NCBI GenBank assembly: GCA_003448025.1
Contig: DLXL01000496.1
Location: 1,740-22,791, forward strand
DNA length: 21,052 bases
Source of the DNA: Saprospirales bacterium
GTDB lineage: Bacteria > Bacteroidota > Bacteroidia > Chitinophagales > Saprospiraceae
Direction: 5' to 3'
In this document: piece by piece, positions 15,490 to 21,052 of the stretch
How positions within the stretch are numbered: the stretch's first letter is position 1
How the letters are laid out: each line of letters begins with the position of its first letter
Made by a program: the position numbers and the translations under genes
The notes under the pieces: model-generated
Database searches by the model: none
Seen by the model: only the letters and a program-made list of their open reading frames with translations
Told to the model about the DNA's origin: nothing

Positions 15490-15561
15490 GAATTTGTATG
15501 TTATAAAAGGCTTAGAGCATGCTGTATATCCATCCAATGTGCGTATTGCCTAAATATCTGG

Positions 15562-15610
15562 GCAGGCAGTTGAGCCCCCCACATACTTTGCGGTGAACAC
15601 AACTGCCTGC
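15562..15610. repeat. 11-bp inverted repeat between lipoprotein and subtilase genes
   Basis: GCAGGCAGTTG (15562-15572) and CAACTGCCTGC (15600-15610) are exact complements separated by 27 bases that include a CCCCCC run. The structure starts 21 bases behind the lipoprotein stop on the minus strand. Neither strand has a T run after it, so it is either a terminator without U tract or an operator or RNA-stability element. Confidence 0.5.
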
Positions 15611-15630
15611 TATACCATTCATTTTATCGG

Positions 15631-16137
15631 TTATTTCAGATAGGTGGCTTCGCCGGTTGCAACAATGGTGTGCACTCCGGTTAACGGATTGGTGGTAAGG
15701 GTAAAATCTTCCCAGCCGCTGATGCCCTCGAATTTCCCTGTACCATCCGTATAATGTACCCAGCCTATACCCGTGAAATCGGCATAACTCTGCGCCGTTC
15801 CATTAAAATGAACCTGATCGCCGTCGGAGTTATATATTACAATGTGATACACCAGATCGAACCCCAAAAACCTGGTGCTGGGGGTAATAGACTCTACCGT
15901 CAACGTACTCTTGGCTGCGTCAATCGTGCCGACTACATTGTCCGAGCCGCTGACGAAGTATTTTTTAGGAGATTGGAACGTAGTTCCGTCCGGCAAAGTG
16001 AGGGTGAAAAAACCGCCTGCCGGATCGGGGGTATTCGTGTAGTTTCCGGTGATGCTTACTGTTTGCCATTCATCTTCTTTTTTGCATCCGGCAGTAAAAA
16101 GTACAATGGCTATCGAAATCAAAAAAAGTGTACGCAT
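15631..16137 (-). CDS. Lipoprotein, probable small beta-barrel (AOC/dirigent-like pattern), likely surface-exported
   Basis: 168 residues from the ATG at 16137. The upstream in-frame ATG at 16182 would add 15 polar residues before the signal peptide and is less likely. The signal MRTLFLISIAIVLFTAGC has its lipid-bearing cysteine at 18. The residues after it, KKEDE, resemble the K-(D/E)2 export signal that sends Bacteroidota lipoproteins to the cell surface. The rest is beta-rich, with GTIDAAKSTLTVESI, YHIVIYNSDGDQVHFNGTAQ and GWVHYTDGTGKFEGISGWEDF. The GTGKFEGxSGWxxF pattern recalls allene-oxide-cyclase/dirigent-type barrels, but no active site is apparent. It lies 158 bases after the EAD11 gene on the same strand, and co-transcription is uncertain. 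Function unknown. Confidence 0.8.
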   Translation of the reverse strand: MRTLFLISIAIVLFTAGCKKEDEWQTVSITGNYTNTPDPAGGFFTLTLPDGTTFQSPKKYFVSGSDNVVGTIDAAKSTLTVESITPSTRFLGFDLVYHIVIYNSDGDQVHFNGTAQSYADFTGIGWVHYTDGTGKFEGISGWEDFTLTTNPLTGVHTIVATGEATYLK

Positions 16138-16295
16138 GGTATAAAGCGTTTGGTGAAAAAATTGGTTAGTCTGATGCTGCAAATGTGCAGGGAGGGGCTT
16201 TGTCCATTGCTGTACTATTGTTTCAGATGCTGCCTAAACAAGGGTTTTGTTGGTGTTTTTATGTCAAAATATGGGTTATTGTTTCTATGAAGCCC

Positions 16296-17405
16296 CTATT
16301 TGTATAAAATGATCCATTCGGTGCTTCCACGCATAAACAACTTCAAGATTTCTCTTTTTTCCATTTGGAGTCTGATCAGGGTTTTTCTCATTTTTTCATC
16401 AATGACTCCAGCTTCAAACCCGTTTTGATCAAATAAAAAAATCCACTCGGTATCCATATCCTTACTGAAAAAAAACTGCTTGACTTTTACGTGCCTGGTT
16501 TCTGTAAAATCTTTCAGTCGAAGGCTGAATTCACTGTCTGATTCCCAATGGCAGGTATAACCGGTTTGTCCCCACAGGATCACCCATGAACCATCAGTTG
16601 AGAGCGATATATCCCTGATTTTCCGGTTCTGGTGGAAATACAGCTCAAGAGAGTCAATCAAAGCCCTCTGATATGGGGCGTTTTCTGGAAAATCGTACCA
16701 ATAGCCATTTAAATCAAGCCAGGCCAGATAATTTGATCCCTCGCCTAAATAGACGCCACGAAGCAGAGCATCATTTACATCCTTAAATTCACTGAGCTTT
16801 TTGATTAAACCGCGCGGTAAATTGCCATTATGGATGAACTTATTACGGCCATAAAGCAGGATCCAGGATTGTGATTCCGGATGCAGACCAATGTGTCTGA
16901 TCATTTCGCCTGCCTTTTGCAAAGAATCAATTTTGCTTAATACTTGTTCCGGAAATCCTTGTTGGACGTATTGGAATTCATATGTCTGAGCAGAGGTGCC
17001 CTTGTTGTTCTTATAAAGATAAACAGTAAAGAACAATAAAACGCCAAGCAAAACCGACCATATAATCCACTTATGGAGTGTTTTCGTGCCACTTCCTGCG
17101 CTCAAATTCACCTCAGATTGATAGGATCCAAGTGAGTCAAGCAATTGAAGTATAGCAAGATTAATTTGATTGATTTCGAGTTTACTGCTGTCTTCACTGG
17201 CTGTTCCGAGCAAAATGTTTTTTTGGACTTTTTGAAATCGTGCAGAAAGCAAAGCCACATCATTTTGAAAAGGAGATGTATTGGTTAGTTCTTGCAGTTC
17301 CCGGAGGGCAAGTTCGGTTTCACCCTGTGAAATCAAGTTTTTAATGGATTGTGCATTTTTCACGGATTCAACTTTTTTAATTTGAAAAAATGTTTTTCGA
17401 GGCAT
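16296..17405 (-). CDS. EAD11 domain-membrane segment-Trp-repeat (propeller-like) protein
   Basis: 369 residues. Residues about 17-95 (IKNLISQGETELALRELQEL, NDVALLSARFQKVQKNILLG, EINQINLAILQLLDSL) match the helical pattern of effector-associated domain 11, a Bacteroidota adaptor domain that joins sensors and effectors in predicted conflict and signalling systems. One membrane segment lies at 112-131. The C-terminal part holds five units with a W-[IV]-x-L/W-x-x-x-x-[GK]-[FYW] core, their tryptophans at 181, 229, 274, 321 and 364, about 43-48 residues apart, the last unit cut short at the stop. This resembles beta-propeller-like repeats. Topology suggests EAD11 inside and repeats in the periplasm. 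The gene overlaps the 3' end of the hybrid kinase by 29 bases, so it is probably translationally coupled to it. A GTG at 17363, just after the kinase stop, is an alternative start that keeps the whole EAD11. Confidence 0.83.
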   Translation of the reverse strand: MPRKTFFQIKKVESVKNAQSIKNLISQGETELALRELQELTNTSPFQNDVALLSARFQKVQKNILLGTASEDSSKLEINQINLAILQLLDSLGSYQSEVNLSAGSGTKTLHKWIIWSVLLGVLLFFTVYLYKNNKGTSAQTYEFQYVQQGFPEQVLSKIDSLQKAGEMIRHIGLHPESQSWILLYGRNKFIHNGNLPRGLIKKLSEFKDVNDALLRGVYLGEGSNYLAWLDLNGYWYDFPENAPYQRALIDSLELYFHQNRKIRDISLSTDGSWVILWGQTGYTCHWESDSEFSLRLKDFTETRHVKVKQFFFSKDMDTEWIFLFDQNGFEAGVIDEKMRKTLIRLQMEKREILKLFMRGSTEWIILYK

Positions 17406-19611
17406 TCAATTTGATTTCTTTACGCTGTCGCCACTCACTAGGCGAGACATCATAGGTTTTGGTAAATACCTTGGTGAAATAGTTGGCATCGTGGAATCCC
17501 ACTCCAAAGGCGATTTCACTGATTGTTTTGCGGGTGGAACGCAGCATTTCAGCGGCTTTGTCGAGCCTAAACCGGTTCATGAAATGGGAAGCAGACAATC
17601 CGGTCAGGGCAACGAGTTTACGGTGCAATTGCACCCGACTGATGTCCATTGTTGCGCAGAGTGCTTCAATACCAAAGTCTTCATTGGTATAGTTCTTTTC
17701 CATCTGCTGTAACAGATCGCGCATGAAAATTTCATCCAGTCCCGCACCATCCGGCGATGCCGTTTTTTCCAAAAAATTGCCGTTCAGGCTGTATTTGATT
17801 TTGAGTTTTTCGCGCAATTCTATGAGTTTGCGCAGGCGTAGCAGCAATTCTTTTGGTTGAAAAGGTTTGGGCATATAGGCATCGGCGCCTCGTTCGAAAC
17901 CCAGGAGTTTAGAGTCGGCATCTGCACGGGCAGTGAGTAGTACGATAGGTATATGATTCGTGCGGAAATCGTTTTTGAGTATTTTGCAAAGTTCAAATCC
18001 GTCTTTAACCGGCATCATGACATCGCTGACAATTACATCCGGCACTATTTCAAGGGCACGCTCAATACCTTCCTGTCCATTGCGGGCGAATTGCACGTTG
18101 TACTGTCCGGACACGACACTTTGCAGGTAATGGCGGAGTTCGGCATTGTCTTCCACGATCAACAGGACAGGTAATTCAGGGTTTCCGTTTTCCGGAATTT
18201 GCCGGTATTCGAAGTTGAAACCGCCATCATCGTCCATATTTTTACCGGAAGCCCCGGTTTCCGGCACGGAAAATCCCTTACGCGGGGTGTCATGAGAGAT
18301 GGGTAACAGTAAAGTGAACTCGGTACCCTTGCCTGATGTGGGTTGCACAGAGATATCGCCCCCCAGAAGCCGAACGTATTCTTTCACAAGGGTCAAGCCA
18401 ATACCACTGCCCTCATCTACGTGGGCGTTTTCAGGGTTGATTTGAAAAAAGCGGTCAAAAATGAATCCCAGCTTGTCTGCCGGAATCCCGATACCGGTAT
18501 CCTTAATTTTGAGTGAAAAGCGGTCGGGAGAGCCTGTTTTCTCCAAAATTTCCACTGAAATATACACATCGCCATCCGGAGGGGTGAATTTTATGGCGTT
18601 GGAAAGCAGGTTGGTAAAGATGTCCTCAAGCTTGTCAGGGTCGTAGTCCATGGTAATGTCGGAGTGGCTGCACAGAAAATGCAGACGTACTTTGCGGCGT
18701 TCGGCCATGCTCCGAAATGAATCCGTGAAATAGCGCAGAACCGGCAATACATTGCCCTGGATTTTATGGACGGGCATCGCACCCGATTCGAGTCGGGCGA
18801 GGTTGAGCATTTGATTGACAAGCCGAAGCAACCGATTGGCGTTTCGGCGAATGAGGTCGAGTCGGCCGCCCGGACCCTCAAGCGGAATAGGGTTGGCAGA
18901 GGTCAGGGGGCTGGGGTTGGCGGCGCCCAAAATGATGGTCAGCGGCGTGCGAAATTCGTGGGTAATGTTGGTGTAAAGGTGGGTTTTCAGATCGTCGAGC
19001 TCTTTCAGGCGTTGGTTTTTGGCACGTTCGTCTTTTGCCCGTTTGTCAAAAACCTGAAAAACAACCAATAATATATAAGTGGAGATCCATGTAGTATTGA
19101 GTACCGTGAACGTAAGGTTGACGTTGGGCTCAAGCATTTCCGGAGCGGTGGTTAGCCAGGGTTGAGCGAATGCAAGCACCACAATCCCCAGGATATAGAG
19201 CATCGAAGCAACGATGGCCAGGCGGGGCCGCGGATAAACAAAGGCAAAAACAGGAATGGCCAATGCTGCATACAATATGCCGCCAGACACCAAAATGCCG
19301 CCAAGCCGGGCAGCAGTGCCCATGGTAATGAGCAACATCCCGATTTGGTTCAAATAGAAAAAGGCGCCAACATGTTTTTTCAGCCCTAAGAACAGCCCCA
19401 GCGAAGTGGTATAAAATCCGATGATGAGCCACCCGAATCGCCACAGAATGGGCATTTCCCAAAAGTAGCATAAAGCGGTCATGCCGATCACCGGTGGCAG
19501 CACCACCGCGGTAAAATACACGAGCGTGGTTTTCAGATCAAGGGTTTCTTCCGAGTCGCCGGGAAGAGTGAGCCATTGGCGTAGATTTTTGTGGAACTGT
19601 TGTACGTTCAT
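17377..19611 (-). CDS. Hybrid sensor kinase: multi-pass membrane sensor, HisKA, HATPase, receiver, AraC DNA-binding domain
   Basis: 744 residues. The first ~190 form about six membrane helices (near 28-50, 57-77, 82-100, 104-126, 130-150, 165-187) with no large periplasmic domain. Then come HisKA with His218 in NITHEFRTPL, and HATPase_c with the N-box NLLSNAIKF (334-342), DTGIGIP (371-377) and GSGIGLTLV (401-409). A receiver domain follows, with phospho-acceptor Asp530 in VSDVMMP and Lys582 in PKPF. Last is an AraC-type double helix-turn-helix (about 635-735; ISRVQLHRKL, ISEIAFGVGFHDANYFTKVF, PSEWR). A Pro-rich loop (ANPSPLTSANPIPLEGP) is inserted in HisKA. This is the output layout of Bacteroides hybrid two-component systems but without their periplasmic propeller. 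The overlapping downstream gene carries a periplasmic repeat domain and may supply it in trans (inference). Confidence 0.94.
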   Translation of the reverse strand: MNVQQFHKNLRQWLTLPGDSEETLDLKTTLVYFTAVVLPPVIGMTALCYFWEMPILWRFGWLIIGFYTTSLGLFLGLKKHVGAFFYLNQIGMLLITMGTAARLGGILVSGGILYAALAIPVFAFVYPRPRLAIVASMLYILGIVVLAFAQPWLTTAPEMLEPNVNLTFTVLNTTWISTYILLVVFQVFDKRAKDERAKNQRLKELDDLKTHLYTNITHEFRTPLTIILGAANPSPLTSANPIPLEGPGGRLDLIRRNANRLLRLVNQMLNLARLESGAMPVHKIQGNVLPVLRYFTDSFRSMAERRKVRLHFLCSHSDITMDYDPDKLEDIFTNLLSNAIKFTPPDGDVYISVEILEKTGSPDRFSLKIKDTGIGIPADKLGFIFDRFFQINPENAHVDEGSGIGLTLVKEYVRLLGGDISVQPTSGKGTEFTLLLPISHDTPRKGFSVPETGASGKNMDDDGGFNFEYRQIPENGNPELPVLLIVEDNAELRHYLQSVVSGQYNVQFARNGQEGIERALEIVPDVIVSDVMMPVKDGFELCKILKNDFRTNHIPIVLLTARADADSKLLGFERGADAYMPKPFQPKELLLRLRKLIELREKLKIKYSLNGNFLEKTASPDGAGLDEIFMRDLLQQMEKNYTNEDFGIEALCATMDISRVQLHRKLVALTGLSASHFMNRFRLDKAAEMLRSTRKTISEIAFGVGFHDANYFTKVFTKTYDVSPSEWRQRKEIKLNASKNIFSN

Positions 19612-19613
19612 TG

Positions 19614-19637
19614 GCGGCGATTTATATCATTCGCCGC
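19614..19637. repeat. 7-bp inverted repeat GCGGCGA-N10-TCGCCGC before the kinase start codon
   Basis: The arms are exact and GC-rich within an AT-rich spacer, ending two bases before the ATG (minus strand). If transcription starts upstream of 19637, the RNA hairpin would cover the translation start. If it starts near 19631, as the promoter call suggests, only part is transcribed and the repeat would be a DNA operator at the start site. Confidence 0.5.
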
Positions 19638-19667
19638 AAAATTCAAGGATATAGATCTTGGCACAAA
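19637..19667 (-). promoter_or_regulatory. Candidate promoter of the hybrid kinase/EAD11 operon (TTTG-N19-GAATTTTG)
   Basis: On the minus strand TTTG (19667-19664) is followed after 19 bases by GAATTTTG (19644-19637), one mismatch to TAnnTTTG. Predicted transcription start is near 19631, giving a leader of only about 20 bases before the ATG at 19611. Flanking palindromes touch both ends of the promoter (see the neighbouring entries). Confidence 0.5.
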
Positions 19668-19679
19668 TGATTTAAATCA
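19668..19679. repeat. 12-bp perfect palindrome TGATTTAAATCA next to the kinase -33 element
   Basis: The palindrome ends directly beside the -33 TTTG of the kinase promoter. Its position fits an operator for a dimeric activator or repressor. Which protein binds is unknown. Confidence 0.45.
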
Positions 19680-19739
19680 GTCATCCCAATGTATTTAAGG
19701 TGAATATCCGGGTTGCTTCAGGTAGCTTTCACAGGGTAT

Positions 19740-20882
19740 TCAAAACGCCTCTCCGGTAAAAATATAAAAACTGGCGCCTTCTCTCGTTACTCCCATGTCA
19801 AATCGCACAAAGATGTCTTTTTGAGGGAATAGCAGATACCTCAAGCCACCGCCGCCGGTAAAACGAATTTGATCCCATTGCATGGAGCGAAGGGTAGGGG
19901 CTACCGTGCCGGCGCCGGCAAATAAGGCTACACCAATGCGTTTACTGAAGGGCAGGGGTAAAAAGCGATACTCCGCTTGCGCTGCATAATAATGGCGATC
20001 GCGGTAACGCCCGGTGTAGTAGCCACGCATCAGCGATTCGCTGCCCATTAAACCAAGCATGTTAAACGGGGCATTGCCCGATACAATGTTCCCGCTTGCC
20101 TGCCAGGCAAATACCTGGTTTTTCCAGGTCGGAATATACTGTCTGACCTCGGCACTGAAATTTTCAAACGCATAATCACTGCCCAGCGACTCGCTATAGT
20201 GCAACCACGCCACCTCTGCAAACCAGCCTTTGCGGGTATTCAGATAATTTGGTCTGGAGTCATACACCCAGCCCACACCCGCGCCAAGGTTGGTCGATCC
20301 ACCTGATCCTTCAGGCAAGGGTCGGGTAGGCTGGTCGCCCCCAAAATCTACACGTCCCAAATGCTGGGCGTCTATCAATAATCCTGCAAACATATTGGGT
20401 GCCACCCGATGCATAATGCGCTCTTTCATCAAATAATAGACACCGTTAACGGTTACAGGCTTCTCCTCCTCTGCCTCTGGACCAATTCCGAAATACAACA
20501 AGGGGAAACGCTGCAGTCGTATCCGACCCAAAATTAACCATTTGTCCTGGTCAGTATATACGGCATTGTCTACCCAAAGGCCATATTGAGAACGCAGGGT
20601 TCCGAATCCGAAAACAGTAATTTCACTAAGGCGATTTTCCAGGTATTTGTTTTTGGCATGAAACAATACCGAGCCGGCAACACCAATTTCCAGGCTCGTT
20701 TCAGGCGAATATCCAAACGTTGGGTAAAATAAAAAACGAGGCTTTTCGGGAGGACGGTTTTCCTGGGATAACCAGTTGAGTAATTTGGTTAGCCTGCCTG
20801 TTGAATCGACCTCAGCTTTCAACATAGTGGCTGATAAAATCAACATCAATCCAACTTTAATAAACTTGGTGTTCATATTCAA
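19740..20882 (-). CDS. Omp85-type outer-membrane beta-barrel (BamA/TamA-like, no POTRA domains)
   Basis: 380 residues. Signal peptide about 1-23 (hydrophobic VGLMLILSATM, cleavage after LKA). The remainder is a series of amphipathic beta strands. Typical Omp85/D15 landmarks are the strand pair WVYDSRPNYLNTRKGWF (205-221), the loop-6 motif LMRGYYTGRYRD with Arg286-Gly287-Tyr288, and EYRFLPLP. The chain ends in the aromatic residue Phe380 usual for barrel insertion by BAM. There is no room for POTRA domains, so it is a barrel-only member such as those Bacteroidota annotate as BamA/TamA-family proteins. Its passenger or transported compound is unknown. It lies 128 bases upstream of the hybrid kinase on the same strand, but the kinase has its own promoter candidate, so they may be separate units. 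ATGs at codons 1 and 3 are both possible starts. Confidence 0.88.
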   Translation of the reverse strand: MNMNTKFIKVGLMLILSATMLKAEVDSTGRLTKLLNWLSQENRPPEKPRFLFYPTFGYSPETSLEIGVAGSVLFHAKNKYLENRLSEITVFGFGTLRSQYGLWVDNAVYTDQDKWLILGRIRLQRFPLLYFGIGPEAEEEKPVTVNGVYYLMKERIMHRVAPNMFAGLLIDAQHLGRVDFGGDQPTRPLPEGSGGSTNLGAGVGWVYDSRPNYLNTRKGWFAEVAWLHYSESLGSDYAFENFSAEVRQYIPTWKNQVFAWQASGNIVSGNAPFNMLGLMGSESLMRGYYTGRYRDRHYYAAQAEYRFLPLPFSKRIGVALFAGAGTVAPTLRSMQWDQIRFTGGGGLRYLLFPQKDIFVRFDMGVTREGASFYIFTGEAF

Positions 20883-21052
20883 CGATCATTTCAAAACAAA
20901 TTCCATAACAAAGGTGAAGATAATGTACCATATATGTTCAAGTTATTAATGGTCCGAAATTTTGGGAGGGCAAATGCCATTTTTGGGCATTGATCGCCGT
21001 ACCTATGCGCTCCCTTTTTCTTTAATAGTATGAATAAACGCGGTAAAAACCC
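20883..21052. other. Intergenic end of window, promoter region of the barrel gene
   Basis: 170 bases without a supportable gene. On the minus strand CACCTTTG (20916-20909) has one mismatch to TAnnTTTG, with a TTG 22 bp upstream, a weak promoter candidate for the barrel gene. A short AATGCC/GGCATT hairpin is present but has no clear role. Confidence 0.3.

Noticed and set aside
16193..16297. AGGGGCTT / AAGCCCCT inverted repeat spanning the lipoprotein upstream region
   Set aside because: Arms of 8 bp are 89 bases apart and one reaches into the end of the EAD11 gene; probably chance. No T run supports a terminator.
21030..21052. ATG followed by seven codons (MNKRGKN) at the right edge on the plus strand
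   Set aside because: Too short to judge. It could be the start of a gene beyond the window, but nothing supports it here.

Overview
The window looks like chromosomal DNA of a Bacteroidota bacterium, most likely of the Saprospiria (Lewinella/Haliscomenobacter-like). Three things point there: C-terminal type IX secretion (T9SS) sorting domains, -7 elements of the TAnnTTTG type, and family types common in that group (DUF7619-like secreted protein, EAD11 domain, TPR-CHAT protein, hybrid histidine kinase with an AraC output domain). No tRNA, rRNA, CRISPR array or intact insertion sequence was seen, and no gene-free stretch exceeds 300 bases.

Left part (1-5743, + strand). The DNA-binding end of an OmpR/PhoB-type response regulator overlaps its sensor kinase by an ATGA. 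Right behind the kinase stop lie three 7-bp direct repeats with an exact 11-bp period, as expected for a PhoB-like regulator. They sit upstream of a 1283-residue T9SS-secreted protein made of 21 tandem ~51-residue two-cysteine repeats. A strong terminator closes the unit.

Centre (5750-11582). A divergent locus: leftwards an ECF-type sigma factor and a membrane protein with an anti-sigma-like N terminus, one membrane segment and TPRs. Rightwards, from a TAnnTTTG promoter, come a secreted DUF7619-like protein and a 911-residue TPR-CHAT (caspase-like) protein with its His/Cys dyad intact and a C-terminal membrane anchor. Predicted topology puts both TPR regions in the periplasm. I infer a signalling module in which a CHAT protease could act on an anti-sigma factor; this is the best candidate for an undescribed system. 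A long terminator-like hairpin lies inside the signal-peptide codons of the CHAT gene, and base composition shifts sharply within that gene.

Right part (11677-20882). A PLP-dependent alpha-oxoamine synthase (serine palmitoyltransferase-like) is on the + strand. All later genes are on the - strand. In transcription order they are an Omp85-type outer-membrane barrel, a hybrid histidine kinase/response regulator/AraC protein, an overlapping gene for an EAD11-membrane segment-Trp-repeat protein, a lipoprotein with an acidic surface-export-like signal, and a T9SS-secreted subtilase. The kinase and the EAD11 protein are probably one operon with an unusual symmetric promoter region. Together the window is rich in envelope and surface functions (two T9SS substrates, one lipoprotein, one barrel) and in signal transduction (two kinases, one ECF sigma, one EAD11 protein).
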